From Saprospiraceae bacterium (GTDB taxonomy: Bacteria > Bacteroidota > Bacteroidia > Chitinophagales > Saprospiraceae), in assembly GCA_026993525.1 (NCBI GenBank), contig JALWSS010000079.1, positions 1 through 64,000 on the forward strand: a stretch of 64,000 nt of DNA, written 5' to 3'. Below, one piece after another: positions 45,797 to 58,886 of the stretch. Numbering within the stretch: the first letter of the stretch is position 1; each line of letters starts with the position of its first letter. Under the pieces are notes generated by a model. That model was given only the letters and a program-made list of their open reading frames with translations, had not been told where the DNA came from and made no database searches. A program made the position numbers and the translations under genes.

Positions 45797-45925
45797 GTTC
45801 TTCCGATGGATCGGAGGTGCAGCTTTGAGGTTGTTAAATTAGGAGGCTTCCCGGACAAAGTCAAGCTTGTTGACGCAATTGTAAAAAAAATATTTGTTGA
45901 GAGCTCATCTTTTGACAAACCATCG

Positions 45926-48277
45926 CTAATGTTCATGCCGGTTCTGGTTGAGCAAGCGTTTGAGTCGCTCAAAACTGGCTTGTGCCGAAGGCTGCCCGAT
46001 GGCCTGAAGAATGTCCTTACGTTCCCGTTCGGTGATGTAAAACGATATGGGTGAATCTTTGAGTTGTTCACTGGGGTGGTAGGTAAACCGGACGATATCC
46101 AGGTTGTCAACACCAATCAGGTCATAGATAAAGCCGAGGTTGTTGTCGTGTTCATAGTCTTGCAGGCTCATCACTTTGAAGGCGATCTCCAGCGGATTGA
46201 AGATGCCATCGAGAACGCCCTTGTTTTCATTGGTTCCCAAATTGCGGCTACGTCCAAAAGCCCTGACGATGACAATGACCACACCGCTGGTGTTTTCTTT
46301 GATCCAATCCTTGAAAACATGGACGAAACGGGTGGCAGATTTCAGCCCGAAGTTGTCCCTGAAGCCGGCATCCAGCACTTCTACCGGTGGTTGTGAGGGC
46401 AAGGTGACATTGGGGAGGATGTAGGGATAGGAGGCATTCATCCTGAGCGCTGTGGTGAATCGCAGATCGGCTGCGCCCTGTTGTTCAAACATCCATCCGA
46501 AATCCACGGCATCCACTTCCAGCACTCCGGGCAGACTGAAAGCTGCCGGCTCAGCCATCATGTAGCGCACCGGCTGTGAGGAGATCAGAAGCCGGCGTCC
46601 ATCATTGACGATGGAAGGAGTGACAAAGACGAGGGGGATCTGTGCCCTGTGCTCCGGTTCTGCATACGCTTTGACGGGTTTGTCCAGCACATCTCCGGTG
46701 TTTTCATTGAGTGCTTTTTCAAAAATGTAACCCCGGTCCTTTTTGTATTGCAAGCCGTTGTGCTGAAACGTGGCCCAGGGCAGAAACAGGTCATTGGTGA
46801 CAATGGTAAAGGAAACCGGATTGAGGAGGTCTTTTGAAATGTCATAAATCGGTTCGAGGCCATAGCGGGGCACCTGCCGGCCCTGTTTTTCCCGAAGCAC
46901 CAATTCGCGGTAATAGCTTGCCCCCAGCATGCCGCCGGAAGCCCCGGAGATCAGTATGGTGTGCTCTGAAAACTGCCCGCCGGTAAGACTGTCGGCCGTT
47001 TGCAATACCCGCATGGTCCACACGGCCGATTTCAGGCCGCCGCCGCTGACGCAAAAGAGGACCATTTTGGGTTTTGAAAAACCGGCTCCATTTTGCGAAG
47101 CGACAGAATCAACGCCGGCAGGGATCAGCTTCCTTTTCCAGTTTTCCAGAATTTCAATGGTGTTGGCCTTGTCGGCCTGCATTGCCGCCGGATCGAAAAG
47201 TACACTTTCAAGTGTGTCGGGATGGTAGGCGGCGGGTGCGGTTTCATAATTGAGACCATAGGCCTTGTTGCTGTGGTGAAACAGGTCGAAGCGGGTCAGG
47301 TAATTGATGAGAAGGATCAGCACCAGGGCTGCCGTTGCGCTCCAACGCCCGAACCAATAGGCCATGGCACCCACGATGGCAACCACCACACTGGTGAGCA
47401 GGAAGATGCTGGCTCCGGTTGGAATTCTGGCTGCGGGGCTTTCCATGAATGCCCCCAACAGCACCAACACAACCAATGTGAGCAGTTGCACAGCCAGGGC
47501 ATTCAGGTGGTTCTGACGAAAGACCTTCAGCAACAGTTTTTCGTCGTAATGCGCCACGCTGCGCACCAGGCGGGGTCGCAGGGTTTCGGTCAGGTAGGTT
47601 TCTACCCGCCATTGGTTGCGGTTCAGTTTGATGTCTTCAAGAATTGGAGTGTCCGAGCGCCCCGGAGCCATGCCTCTGGCCAATGCCCCGCCCTGTTCAA
47701 TGTTTTTGTAAGAAAAAATGTCTTTGTTGGTCAGGTGAAAATAACCGGCTATGACCCCGACAATGGAAACCACTCCGGCCACCAGACCCAGAATGTTCAG
47801 GGCCACTTCACTGGCTGGTTTCAGCTCGTAGAAGCTGCAAAACTGCACCACCTTGACACAGTAGAACACCAGAAATGCCAGGGGTATCACGCTGTTGTTG
47901 AAAGTGAACTTGGTGAAAGGCCTGGACAGGCAGGCCAGGAACGAAAAGCGATAGGCATTCAAAAGGTAGGTGGTCAGGTTCCAGCTCATCACCAGGGCAC
48001 CAAAGCCAATTCCGACGAGAAAAAAACTGAGCGGCCCCACCTGCCCCAAATACTCGGGCGCCATGAACAGGTAGCGGATGCCAAACTTGCCGCCAACGGC
48101 CCCGTCCACTGACAAGGCCAACATGACCCAGGCACCCACCAGAAAAAGGTGGTTGCGAAAGTGAAGCAGAACCAACTGGAAAGGGAATGAAAACAACACG
48201 TCTGCAGATTTCCTTCTCAGGAATGGCCAGAGGCCTTCTCCCGGAGCTAAGCCAGCCTTGAAAAGGTTTGCATTCAT
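45926..48277 (-). CDS. Multi-pass membrane protein with patatin-like phospholipase domain
   Basis: About 783 residues. The N-terminal part has six or seven membrane helices (for example FLVGIGFGALVMSWNLTTYLL and ALAVQLLTLVVLVLLGAF). The C-terminal part is a patatin lipase domain: oxyanion loop SGGGLKSAVWTMRVL, nucleophile GASGG and catalytic Asp in LDAGFRDNFG (DGG replaced by DAG). This joins a lipid acyl hydrolase to a membrane core. ATG 48277 is chosen; an upstream start adds 29 polar residues. It is divergent from pth. Confidence 0.88.
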   Translation of the reverse strand: MNANLFKAGLAPGEGLWPFLRRKSADVLFSFPFQLVLLHFRNHLFLVGAWVMLALSVDGAVGGKFGIRYLFMAPEYLGQVGPLSFFLVGIGFGALVMSWNLTTYLLNAYRFSFLACLSRPFTKFTFNNSVIPLAFLVFYCVKVVQFCSFYELKPASEVALNILGLVAGVVSIVGVIAGYFHLTNKDIFSYKNIEQGGALARGMAPGRSDTPILEDIKLNRNQWRVETYLTETLRPRLVRSVAHYDEKLLLKVFRQNHLNALAVQLLTLVVLVLLGAFMESPAARIPTGASIFLLTSVVVAIVGAMAYWFGRWSATAALVLILLINYLTRFDLFHHSNKAYGLNYETAPAAYHPDTLESVLFDPAAMQADKANTIEILENWKRKLIPAGVDSVASQNGAGFSKPKMVLFCVSGGGLKSAVWTMRVLQTADSLTGGQFSEHTILISGASGGMLGASYYRELVLREKQGRQVPRYGLEPIYDISKDLLNPVSFTIVTNDLFLPWATFQHNGLQYKKDRGYIFEKALNENTGDVLDKPVKAYAEPEHRAQIPLVFVTPSIVNDGRRLLISSQPVRYMMAEPAAFSLPGVLEVDAVDFGWMFEQQGAADLRFTTALRMNASYPYILPNVTLPSQPPVEVLDAGFRDNFGLKSATRFVHVFKDWIKENTSGVVIVIVRAFGRSRNLGTNENKGVLDGIFNPLEIAFKVMSLQDYEHDNNLGFIYDLIGVDNLDIVRFTYHPSEQLKDSPISFYITERERKDILQAIGQPSAQASFERLKRLLNQNRHEH

Positions 48278-48427
48278 AACGTGAGGTTTGACCTGTGAAC
48301 GTAAAACCGTCGTCAACCTGTCCGGTTCTATCTCCGGCTGATGTGTATTCTCATTCCGACGCAAGCTGTTGATTAACGGCCACCCACCAATGTTCTATCT
48401 TTGCGCCGCAATAACCAACATGTGTAG

Positions 48428-49090
48428 ATGTTATCGCTATTCAAAAGGCTGTTTTCACAATTTACCGGCAGTGGCCAGCAGCCCGAAGCCAACGACCCGA
48501 ACGAAGATATGAAATACCTCATCGCCGGCCTTGGAAACATGGGCCCCGATTACGACAACACCCGTCACAACGTCGGTTTCGATGTTGTGGACGAGCTCGC
48601 CAGGTCATTCAATGTGTCCTTCAAAAACGACACCCTCGGCGATGTGGCTTCTTTTCGGCACAAGGGCCGCACCTTCGTATTGCTAAAGCCCAGCACCTTC
48701 ATGAACCGCAGTGGCAAGGCCGTCCGGTATTGGATGCAAAAAGAGAAAATCCCCAAAGAGCGCTTGCTCGTAGTGGTTGATGATATTCATTTGCCCTTCG
48801 GAAAACTGAGACTCAGGGCCAAAGGAAGTGACGGGGGGCACAATGGTCTCAAAGACATTGACCAAATGACCGGTGGCAATAACTACGCCCGTTTGCGCAT
48901 CGGTATCGGCAATGAATTCTACAAAGGTCAGCAAGCCCATTACGTGCTGTCGGAATGGACCCCGGAACAAAAAGGCGAACTGCCTGCCATCATTGACCGC
49001 GCCGCCAAAGCCGTGTTGGCGTTCGGCACCTTGCCCCTGGGCCAGGCCATGAACCTGGCCAACGCCGACCCCTCCGGAAAAAAAGCTTAA
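48428..49090 (+). CDS. pth: Peptidyl-tRNA hydrolase
   Basis: A 220-residue enzyme that frees tRNA from prematurely released peptidyl-tRNA. Motifs: YLIAGLGNMGPDYDNTRHNVGF (catalytic His), KPSTFMNRSGKAV, DDIHLPFGKLRLR and GGHNGLKDI. An N-terminal extension of 27 residues precedes the family start MKYLIAGLGN (48509), which may be the real start. First of a plus-strand run with the deoxynucleotidase and GtrA genes. Confidence 0.95.
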   Translation: MLSLFKRLFSQFTGSGQQPEANDPNEDMKYLIAGLGNMGPDYDNTRHNVGFDVVDELARSFNVSFKNDTLGDVASFRHKGRTFVLLKPSTFMNRSGKAVRYWMQKEKIPKERLLVVVDDIHLPFGKLRLRAKGSDGGHNGLKDIDQMTGGNNYARLRIGIGNEFYKGQQAHYVLSEWTPEQKGELPAIIDRAAKAVLAFGTLPLGQAMNLANADPSGKKA

Positions 49091-49110
49091 ACCCACCCAA
49101 ACGCAAGCTC

Positions 49111-49671
49111 ATGGAAAACCACAAACCCAGAATTGCACTCGACATGGACGAGGTGCTGGCCGATGTGGTGCCCAAATTCCTCGATTTTTACGAAAGGGAT
49201 TTTGGCCGCAGGCCGAAGAAAGAAGAATGGTGGGGCAAAAAAATCTACCAACTCCCCAACGCCGCCCACATCCGGGGCTACCTGCACGAACCCGGCTTTT
49301 TCGCTGACCTGCCTGTGATGGAGGGCAGCGTGGAAGTGGTGCAGTGGCTTTGCAGCTTCTTCGAAGTGTACGCCGTGACGGCGGCTACGGAATTTCCCAA
49401 CTCCCTCCGGGATAAATACAACTGGCTGGAAAGACATTTTCCTTTCATCGGCTGGAAAAAGCTGGTGCTCTGTGGCGACAAGTCCGTCATCTGCGCCGAT
49501 TACATGATTGACGATCACACACACAACCTGGAGCGCTTCAAAGGTGTTCCCCTGCTCTACACCTCATCCCACAACGTGAATGAAACCCGCTTCACCCGGC
49601 TGAACAACTGGGCCGAAGTCCGGGCTTTTTTCGAAGAAGAAATTAAAAAGAAAGGTCTGGTGCCAGCATGA
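49111..49671 (+). CDS. 5'(3')-deoxyribonucleotidase-like HAD phosphatase
   Basis: A 186-residue NT5C-family phosphatase. Motif I is IALDMDEVLADVVPKF, the middle reads YAVTAATEFPNSLRDKYNWLE and motif III/IV is ADYMIDDHTHNLERF. It probably dephosphorylates deoxyribonucleoside monophosphates to balance pools. It lies 20 bp after pth and overlaps the GtrA gene by 4 bp (ATGA). Confidence 0.9.
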   Translation: MENHKPRIALDMDEVLADVVPKFLDFYERDFGRRPKKEEWWGKKIYQLPNAAHIRGYLHEPGFFADLPVMEGSVEVVQWLCSFFEVYAVTAATEFPNSLRDKYNWLERHFPFIGWKKLVLCGDKSVICADYMIDDHTHNLERFKGVPLLYTSSHNVNETRFTRLNNWAEVRAFFEEEIKKKGLVPA

Positions 49672-50084
49672 GCCGTTGGGAACATATCCGCAAATTACTT
49701 CTCCTGAAATTCAGGTACGCCACTGCCTCCGCCACCGCCACGGTGGTTGACTACGCACTGTGGTTTTTGCTCGTTGCATTGGGAACGGCGGCCACACTGG
49801 CGCATTTCATCTCCTACCCGGTGGGCGTTTTGCTCAATTTCTACCTCCAGCGCAAATACATATTCAGCCTTCGACGAAGGCTCCGAAACACCTTTCTGAT
49901 GGCCATGACCATCTCGGCCATCGGCTGGTGGACGGGCACGGCGCTCATTGCCCTGCTTCTGAAAATTCCATTCTTTGCCGCCACCCCTATACTGGCCAAG
50001 CTGTTGGTCAACGCCGTGTTGTTCCTGTACAACTTTTACATGAAGCGCTTCGCCTTCGAAAAACGCTTCCTGGAAGTGGACTGA
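49668..50084 (+). CDS. GtrA-family membrane protein
   Basis: A 138-residue protein with four membrane helices and the family pattern FRYATASATATVVDYALWFLL, FLISYPVGVLLNFYLQRKYIF-like and a basic C-terminus. GtrA proteins are thought to flip undecaprenyl-linked sugars. No glycosyltransferase adjoins it. It is translationally coupled to the preceding nucleotidase. Confidence 0.88.
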   Translation: MSRWEHIRKLLLLKFRYATASATATVVDYALWFLLVALGTAATLAHFISYPVGVLLNFYLQRKYIFSLRRRLRNTFLMAMTISAIGWWTGTALIALLLKIPFFAATPILAKLLVNAVLFLYNFYMKRFAFEKRFLEVD

Positions 50085-50092
50085 AGCATTGA

Positions 50093-52315
<2,223 letters not shown>

Positions 52316-52323
52316 AAGCTCAG

Positions 52324-53850
52324 CTACCCCATCGCTGCCACAGCCTGATACCCCTTCAGCACACCTATCTTGTTGATGGCGTTGAGGTAGGCCCGCACCG
52401 AGGCCGTGATGATGTCCGTATCAACACCAAAACCCGTAAACGACCGGTTGTGATGGTTGATTCTCACGTGTACTTTGGCCGTGTCGTAGCTGCGGTTGAT
52501 GTTGGACTGCACCAGGTACTCTTCCAGGTCAATGCGTTCGTTCAGAATTCTGTCAACGGCCCTGAAAGCGGCATTCACCGGGCCGTTGCCCATTTCGCTG
52601 GCTTTGTACACCAATCCGTCAATCTTGAGTTCCACCGTTGCCGTAGGCGAAGTGGACACGCCACAGGTCACCTGAAGGCGCTCCAATGAAATCTCGTGGT
52701 TCACAACGGTGCCATCCATCATCATCACCAGGTCTTCATCGGTCACTTCTTTTTTGCTGTCGGCAATTTTGAGAAACTTCTCATAGGCCTGCACCAGTTG
52801 CTCCCGGTCCAGGTGGTAGCCGAGGCGCTCCAGGTGGTGGCGCAGGGCGGCTTTGCCACTGCGTGCCGTCAGAATAATGGATGAGGCGTGCACACCCACT
52901 TCTTCCGGATCGATGATCTCGTAATTCTCCCGGTTTTTCAGCACCCCGTCCTGGTGGATGCCGGAGGAATGGGCAAAGGCATTTCGACCAACGATGGCCT
53001 TGTTGGGCTGAACCGGCATCCGCATCAGTTTTGACACCATCAAACTGATGGGATAAATACGCCGGGTGTCTATGCCGGTGGCAAGGTCCAGGTTTTTATG
53101 TGTTTTCAGGATCATGGCCACCTCTTCCAGCGAGGTATTGCCCGCCCGCTCGCCGATGCCGTTGATGGTCACTTCCACCTGGCGGGCACCGTTCAGCACC
53201 CCGGCTATTGTGTTGGCTGTGGCCATGCCCAGGTCGTTGTGGCAGTGGCAGGAGATGATGGCCTGATCAATGTTGGCAACCTTGTTCTTGAGGAAACGGA
53301 TCTTGCGGCCGTACTGCTCCGGCAGGCAGTAGCCAGTGGTGTCGGGAATGTTGACCACCGTGGCGCCGGCTGCAATGACGGCTTCCACCATTCTGGCCAG
53401 GAATTCATTGTCGGCCCGGCCGGCATCTTCGCAATAGAACTCCACGTCTTCCACGAATTTCTTCGCAAACTTCACGGCAGCCACTCCCCGCTCCAGCACC
53501 TCGTCACGGGTGCTGTTGAACTTGTATCGGATGTGGTAGTCGCTGGCGCCAATGCCGGTGTGTATTCTTCCTCGCTTCGCAAAACGGAGGGCTTCGGCGG
53601 CCACCTCGATGTCTTTTTCCACCGCACGGGTCAGGGCGCAGATGGTCGGTTCCTTTACGGCTTTTGAGATGGCCACCACCGATTCAAAATCACCGGGGCT
53701 GGAGATGGGGAAACCCGCCTCGATGATGTCAACGCCGAGGGCTTCCAACTGGCGGGCCACTTCCACTTTTTCCTGGGTGTTGAGTTGGCAACCGGGCACT
53801 TGTTCGCCGTCCCGGAGTGTGGTGTCGAAAATGAAGACCTTGTTGTTCAT
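52324..53850 (-). CDS. leuA: 2-isopropylmalate synthase
   Basis: The 508-residue committed enzyme of leucine synthesis, condensing acetyl-CoA with 2-ketoisovalerate. Catalytic HMGL-like domain begins [16 protein letters not shown]; metal His pair in [20 protein letters not shown]; then the regulatory LeuA dimer domain (about 370-508), where leucine feedback would act. It is the last gene of the leuCDBA operon. Confidence 0.96.
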   Translation of the reverse strand: MNNKVFIFDTTLRDGEQVPGCQLNTQEKVEVARQLEALGVDIIEAGFPISSPGDFESVVAISKAVKEPTICALTRAVEKDIEVAAEALRFAKRGRIHTGIGASDYHIRYKFNSTRDEVLERGVAAVKFAKKFVEDVEFYCEDAGRADNEFLARMVEAVIAAGATVVNIPDTTGYCLPEQYGRKIRFLKNKVANIDQAIISCHCHNDLGMATANTIAGVLNGARQVEVTINGIGERAGNTSLEEVAMILKTHKNLDLATGIDTRRIYPISLMVSKLMRMPVQPNKAIVGRNAFAHSSGIHQDGVLKNRENYEIIDPEEVGVHASSIILTARSGKAALRHHLERLGYHLDREQLVQAYEKFLKIADSKKEVTDEDLVMMMDGTVVNHEISLERLQVTCGVSTSPTATVELKIDGLVYKASEMGNGPVNAAFRAVDRILNERIDLEEYLVQSNINRSYDTAKVHVRINHHNRSFTGFGVDTDIITASVRAYLNAINKIGVLKGYQAVAAMG

Positions 53851-53910
53851 AACTGAAGATTTTAGCAGCCCCCGTCGTTGCCGCCGGAGGCGGTGAAGGC
53901 AGCAGGTTTT

Positions 53911-55014
53911 TCAGGCGAAGGAAACTGCCAGTTCTATTTCATTGATCACTTTTTGTCCGATGGCATCCGTGCCCACCCTTTTGTCAGAGGGGGTGTTTTC
54001 GTCGGCAATGTCGGCGGTGCGGTAGCCGTATTTCAGCACCCGGTCCACGGCATCAACCACGGCCTGGCTCTCCCGTTTCAGCCCGAAGGTGATGTGGAGC
54101 ATGAGGGCTGTTGAAAGGATGGTGGCCAGCGGATTGGCAATGCCCTGCCCGGCAATGTCAGGTGCCGAACCGTGCACGGGCTCGTACAGCCCAGCCCCAT
54201 CGCCCACCGATGCCGAGGGCAGCATGCCCAGTGAGCCGGCTATCTGGCTGGCCTCATCCGTCAGAATGTCGCCGAACATATTTTCGGTCACCACCACATC
54301 AAACTGCGCAGGGCACTTGATGAGCTGCATGGCTGCGTTGTCCACGTACATGTGGTGTACCTGCACATCCGGGTATTGCGGAGCGAGTTCCTGAATGACT
54401 TCCCGCCACAATCGGCTGGCTTCCAGCACGTTGGCTTTGTCCACCGAGTGCAGCACCTTGCGGCGGCCCTGTGCAGCTACAAAGGCCTTGACGGCGATGC
54501 GGCGCACCTCGTCTTTGGAGTAGATCATGGTGCTAACCGCCACGTTGCCGTTCTCTTTCCGCTCGTTGGGGCCGAAGTACAGGCCGCCGGTCAGCTCGCG
54601 GAAGAAGAGGATATCCACCCCTTGCAACACCTCCGGTTTGAGGCTGGAGGCATGCACCAACTCGTCAAATATCCGGATGGGGCGCAGGTTGGCGTACAGG
54701 CCCAGGCTTTTGCGCAGCTTCAGCAATCCTTGCTCCGGGCGCACTTTGGCCGTGGGGTCCTTGTCGTATTTCGGGTGCCCCACGGCACCCAGCAGAATGG
54801 CGTCGGCGGCGCGGCAGGCAGCCAGGGTTTCATCCGGCAGGGGGTTGCCCGTGGCCTCGATGGCGGCATGGCCGATGAGTTGCTCCTCAAATTCGAAAAT
54901 GTGGCCGTAAGATTCGCCAATGGCCCCGATGACACGCCTGCCCCAGGCGGCCACTTCAGGGCCGATGCCATCACCGGGGAGTACGACTATTTTGTGCTTT
55001 TTGATCATGCTCAT
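53911..55014 (-). CDS. leuB: 3-isopropylmalate dehydrogenase
   Basis: A 367-residue NAD-dependent decarboxylating dehydrogenase. Motifs: KIVVLPGDGIGPEVAAWG, LGAVGHPKYD, LRKSLGLYANLRPI, VTENMFGDILTDEAS and VHGSAPDIAGQGIANP. Two ATGs (55014, 55008) precede the conserved start; the first is used. A 60-bp spacer separates it from leuA. Confidence 0.96.
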   Translation of the reverse strand: MSMIKKHKIVVLPGDGIGPEVAAWGRRVIGAIGESYGHIFEFEEQLIGHAAIEATGNPLPDETLAACRAADAILLGAVGHPKYDKDPTAKVRPEQGLLKLRKSLGLYANLRPIRIFDELVHASSLKPEVLQGVDILFFRELTGGLYFGPNERKENGNVAVSTMIYSKDEVRRIAVKAFVAAQGRRKVLHSVDKANVLEASRLWREVIQELAPQYPDVQVHHMYVDNAAMQLIKCPAQFDVVVTENMFGDILTDEASQIAGSLGMLPSASVGDGAGLYEPVHGSAPDIAGQGIANPLATILSTALMLHITFGLKRESQAVVDAVDRVLKYGYRTADIADENTPSDKRVGTDAIGQKVINEIELAVSFA

Positions 55015-55019
55015 TTTTT

Positions 55020-55030
55020 TCGCTTCGCAA
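55020..55030 (-). repeat. TTGCGAAGCGA 11-mer, intergenic copy
   Basis: An exact copy of the window-wide 11-mer in the 29-bp leuD-leuB spacer, 6 bp upstream of the leuB ATG. Confidence 0.7.
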
Positions 55031-55043
55031 TGGGATAAGCTGC

Positions 55044-55637
55044 TCAACGCCACGCCGGCAGCTGCGCTTCGTAAGCGCTCACCGCTTCCGCCCTGGACCG
55101 GATGTAGTCCAGGTCGTCCAGTCCGTTGATGAGGCAATCTTTTTTGTAAGGATTGATATCGAAATGGACGCTCAGGTCCAATGCGGGCACGGTCATGGTT
55201 TGCCGGGGCAAGTCAACGACGACTTCGGTTTCAGGCTCTTTTTCAATTTGCACGAAGAGCCTGCCCAAAACGCCGGCGGCCACCACCACGGGCAGCAGGC
55301 CATTGTTGAGGGCGTTGTTGTAGAAGATGTCCGCAAACCCACTGGACACGATCACTTTGAAGCCGTGGTCTGCCAATGCCCAGGCGGCGTGCTCACGGCT
55401 GCTGCCGCAACCGAAGTTTTTCCCTGCTACCAGTACCAGGCCACTGTATCGCTCCTGGTTCAGCACGAAATCCGGGTTGGGCACATCGCCGGGCAGGTAG
55501 CGCCAGTCCCTGAACAGGTTTTCGCCAAAGCCCTCACGGGAAGTGGCTTTCAGAAAACGCGCAGGGATGATCTGGTCCGTGTCAACGTTGTCGATCGGCA
55601 AGGGAACGCAGGTTGATATGAGTTTGGTAAATGCCAT
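55044..55637 (-). CDS. leuD: 3-isopropylmalate dehydratase, small subunit
   Basis: The 197-residue swivel-domain subunit of isopropylmalate isomerase. Motifs: [30 protein letters not shown] and [17 protein letters not shown]. It pairs with LeuC encoded just upstream (29 bp gap). Confidence 0.96.
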   Translation of the reverse strand: MAFTKLISTCVPLPIDNVDTDQIIPARFLKATSREGFGENLFRDWRYLPGDVPNPDFVLNQERYSGLVLVAGKNFGCGSSREHAAWALADHGFKVIVSSGFADIFYNNALNNGLLPVVVAAGVLGRLFVQIEKEPETEVVVDLPRQTMTVPALDLSVHFDINPYKKDCLINGLDDLDYIRSRAEAVSAYEAQLPAWR

Positions 55638-55666
55638 TGTTCCTGTTTTCAGTTTTCAGTTTGGGG

Positions 55667-57073
55667 TCAGTTCATCAGTTGGCGCACATCCTCTATGCGG
55701 CCGGTGACGGCAGCAGCAGCAGCGGTCAGGGGGCTGGCCAGAAAAGTTCTGGAACCCGGTCCCTGCCTGCCCTCGAAGTTGCGGTTGGAAGTGCTCACAC
55801 AGTATTTGCCGGGGGGCACTTTGTCTTCGTTCATGGCCAGGCAAGCTGAGCAGCCCGGTTGGCGAAGCTCAAAACCTGCGGCTTCGAAAATTTTGTCCAG
55901 CCCTTCGGCTTTGGCCTGCGCTTCCACCAGTTTAGAACCCGGCACGATCCACACATTCACGTCCGGGGCCTTTTTCTTTCCCTTCACAAAGTCGGCCACC
56001 ATGCGCAGGTCCTCGATGCGGGAGTTGGTGCAGGAGCCGATGAAAACGTAGTCAACCTTTTTGCCGAGCAGGGGCTCACCGGGTTTGAGGCCCATGTAAC
56101 TGAAGGCCTTTTCCATATCGGCAGGGCCCATGTTCGGGGCATCTTCCGGTACCTTGCGGCTCACCCCCACGCCCATGCCCGGATTGGTACCGTAAGTGAT
56201 CATCGGTTCAATGTCATCGGCATCGAAGCGGAGCACTTTGTCATAAGTTGCTCCCGCATCCGAGGGCAGGCTTTTCCAACAGGCCAGGGCCGCATCCCAG
56301 TTCTTGCCTTGCGGAGCGAGTGGACGGCCTTTGATGTATTGAAAGGTGGTTTCATCCGGGGCGATCATGCCGCCTCTGGCTCCCATTTCGATGCTCATGT
56401 TGCACACCGTCATGCGGCCTTCCATGCTCAGCGATTGAATGGCGCTGCCGGCGTATTCCACGAAGTATCCCGTGCCACCTGCAGCGGATAACTGCGAAAT
56501 GATGTACAACACCACGTCTTTGGCCACCACCCCTTTTCCGAGCCTGCCATTGACCTCGATGCGCATGGTTTTGGGCTTGTACTGCAGCAGGCACTGTGTG
56601 GCCAATACCTGCTCCACCTGGCTGGTTCCGATACCAAAGGCAATGGTTCCGAAAGCACCGTGGGTGCTGGTGTGGCTGTCACCACAAACGATGGTCATGC
56701 CCGGCCGGGTCAGCCCCAGCTCCGGGCCGATAACGTGCACGATCCCTTGCCGCTCATGGCCAAGGCCATACAAGTCAATTCCGAATTCTTTGCAATTCTT
56801 TTCCAAAGCCTCCACTTGCAGGCGGCTGAGCTTTTCCTTTATCGGCAGGTGCTGGTCACGGGTGGGCACGTTGTGGTCGGCGGTGGCGGTAGTCCGGTGC
56901 GGGGCCTTAACCCGGATACCCCTTTTGCGAAGGCCGTCAAAAGCCTGGGGAGAGGTCACCTCATGGATGAAATGGCGATCTATGTAAAGAAGGTCCGGAT
57001 AACCCTCCCGGCGCTCCACCACGTGCTGATCCCAGATCTTGTCAAAAAGTGTTTTCGGATGAGAAGCCTCCAT
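55667..57073 (-). CDS. leuC: 3-isopropylmalate dehydratase, large subunit
   Basis: The 468-residue [4Fe-4S] subunit of isopropylmalate isomerase. Cluster cysteines are in FIGSCTNSR and [20 protein letters not shown] and [13 protein letters not shown] are family signatures. It is the first gene of the leu operon. The 226-bp upstream region shared with the divergent gene at 57300 shows no evident leader peptide or T-box. Confidence 0.96.
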   Translation of the reverse strand: MEASHPKTLFDKIWDQHVVERREGYPDLLYIDRHFIHEVTSPQAFDGLRKRGIRVKAPHRTTATADHNVPTRDQHLPIKEKLSRLQVEALEKNCKEFGIDLYGLGHERQGIVHVIGPELGLTRPGMTIVCGDSHTSTHGAFGTIAFGIGTSQVEQVLATQCLLQYKPKTMRIEVNGRLGKGVVAKDVVLYIISQLSAAGGTGYFVEYAGSAIQSLSMEGRMTVCNMSIEMGARGGMIAPDETTFQYIKGRPLAPQGKNWDAALACWKSLPSDAGATYDKVLRFDADDIEPMITYGTNPGMGVGVSRKVPEDAPNMGPADMEKAFSYMGLKPGEPLLGKKVDYVFIGSCTNSRIEDLRMVADFVKGKKKAPDVNVWIVPGSKLVEAQAKAEGLDKIFEAAGFELRQPGCSACLAMNEDKVPPGKYCVSTSNRNFEGRQGPGSRTFLASPLTAAAAAVTGRIEDVRQLMN

Positions 57074-57299
57074 AGCGATGTTTCAGTCAGGCAAAGCAGC
57101 TGGCGGGAAAGTGTTCCCCGATATCATTGGTCTGCCGAGAAAGTTCAGTTTATTTGTTGTTGATTCGCCCTTCGGGCAATAACTCGAAGCGTGCTCAAAA
57201 TTAGCCTCGCCCTGACCGCTCCCCGAATGAAAATCGGATTGGCTTTACACCAACCATCGCGGGAAGAATTAATTCGCACATATTGACATTCAGACGTTT

Positions 57300-58886
57300 A
57301 TGCGAAAAGGCTCTACAACTCCCAGCAGTACAACGGCGCATTTGATACAGCTCATCAAATCCATGAGCAAAGCCGAAAAACGCTCCTTCAAACTGTACTC
57401 AAAAAGAGCCGGTGGCAGCGATGATGCACTGTTCATCAAACTCTTCGATGTTCTCGACCACCAAAAGGAATACGATGAAGAAGCCATCTTCCGGAAAGTA
57501 CCGGAGATAAAGCGCAGCCAGCTATCCAACCTCAAACGCAACCTCTACCAGCAATTGCTGACCAGCCTGCGCCTGATACAGTCGTCCAAAAACATCGAAA
57601 TTGAAATCCGGGAACAGCTGGATTTTGCCCAGGTACTCTACAACAAAGGCCTTTATCGCCAAAGCCGGAAGTTGTTGCAACGGAGCAAGAACCTGGCACA
57701 AGAACGGGGCCTGACCGTGCTGTTTTTGGAAATAGTGGAAATGGAAAAAATGATCGAGAGCCGCCACATTTCCAAAAGAATGGAAGGCAGAACAGACATC
57801 CTGAAAACTGAATCCGAACAATGCTTGTCCATCTTAACGAATCAGATCAACCTCAACAACCTCTCAATCCAATTGTACGGCCTGTTCGTAAAAACGGGCC
57901 CCATCCGCAACCAGCAAGAAGCGCAGCTTATCCGGGAGTTTTTTGAAAGTAACATGCCACCTTTGAATTACGAGACGCTGAGCTTCGTGGAAAAAGTGAA
58001 CTACTGCAAATGCTACAGCCTGTACCACTACATTCTGCAACACTTCCCGCAACACTTCAGGTACACCAGGATGTGGGTTGAACTGTTTGAAGAAAACCCC
58101 GGAATGAAACTGTTTGACCCTGAAACCTACCTCCGGGGAATGCACCACCTTCTCACCGCATTGTTTTACGCCGCAGACGCCGAAAGGCATGAAACCGAAC
58201 TGAAAAACCTCGAGCTGTTTATCCTGAAACACGCTGAAAACTTCGACACCAACCTCGAGGTGCAATCCTTTGTATTTCTGTACACCGCCCGTCTGAATAA
58301 GTATTTTCTCGAAGGAACATTTACCAAAGGCCTGTTCCTGGTACCCGAACTGGAAAAGAAAATGAACCACTATGACGATTTTCTCGACCATCACCGGCGG
58401 CTGGTGTTTTGGTACAAAATAGCCTGCCTGTACTTCGGCAGCGGCGACAATGACAAGGCCATTGAATACCTCAACAAGATCATCAATTACAAAGCCGGCA
58501 ACCTCGTCAGTGACCTGCAATGCTATGCCCGCATCCTCCACCTGATAGCCCACTACGAGCTCGGACACTACTATTTGCTGGAATACCTGGTGAAATCCGT
58601 TTACAGGTTCCTCGGCAAAATGGACGACCTGAATGTGGTACAGAAAGAGATTTTGAACTTTCTCAGAAAGGAAATAAGAACCAGCCCCACCAGATTGAAA
58701 GGGGCCTTCATCGAGCTTCGCAACAAGCTGGAACAATACCATGAATCCCCACACGAAAACAGGGCATTTCTCTACCTGGACATTCTGTCCTGGCTGGAGT
58801 GCAAAATCAGAGGGGTAACCGTGCAGGAAATTATCAGAGAAAAGTACCTCATTGGAAAAGAGACAAAAAAAAATGGGCAGCCCTGA
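57300..58886 (+). CDS. Unknown 528-residue helical-repeat protein
   Basis: A soluble, all-helical protein of no recognised family. The N-terminus (LIQLIKSMSKAEKRSFKLYSKR and RSQLSNLKRNLYQQLLTSLRLI) is a distinct helical module. The rest resembles TPR/SEL-type repeats, for example FGSGDNDKAIEYLNKIINY near residue 380. No catalytic motif is seen; a scaffold role is possible. Divergent from the leu operon and followed by a run of hairpins. Confidence 0.82.
   Translation: MRKGSTTPSSTTAHLIQLIKSMSKAEKRSFKLYSKRAGGSDDALFIKLFDVLDHQKEYDEEAIFRKVPEIKRSQLSNLKRNLYQQLLTSLRLIQSSKNIEIEIREQLDFAQVLYNKGLYRQSRKLLQRSKNLAQERGLTVLFLEIVEMEKMIESRHISKRMEGRTDILKTESEQCLSILTNQINLNNLSIQLYGLFVKTGPIRNQQEAQLIREFFESNMPPLNYETLSFVEKVNYCKCYSLYHYILQHFPQHFRYTRMWVELFEENPGMKLFDPETYLRGMHHLLTALFYAADAERHETELKNLELFILKHAENFDTNLEVQSFVFLYTARLNKYFLEGTFTKGLFLVPELEKKMNHYDDFLDHHRRLVFWYKIACLYFGSGDNDKAIEYLNKIINYKAGNLVSDLQCYARILHLIAHYELGHYYLLEYLVKSVYRFLGKMDDLNVVQKEILNFLRKEIRTSPTRLKGAFIELRNKLEQYHESPHENRAFLYLDILSWLECKIRGVTVQEIIREKYLIGKETKKNGQP

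Noticed and set aside
47093-48112. Long open frame antisense to the patatin-like gene
   Set aside because: It is fully covered by a gene with clear motifs on the other strand, and its His/Gln-rich translation has no family character.
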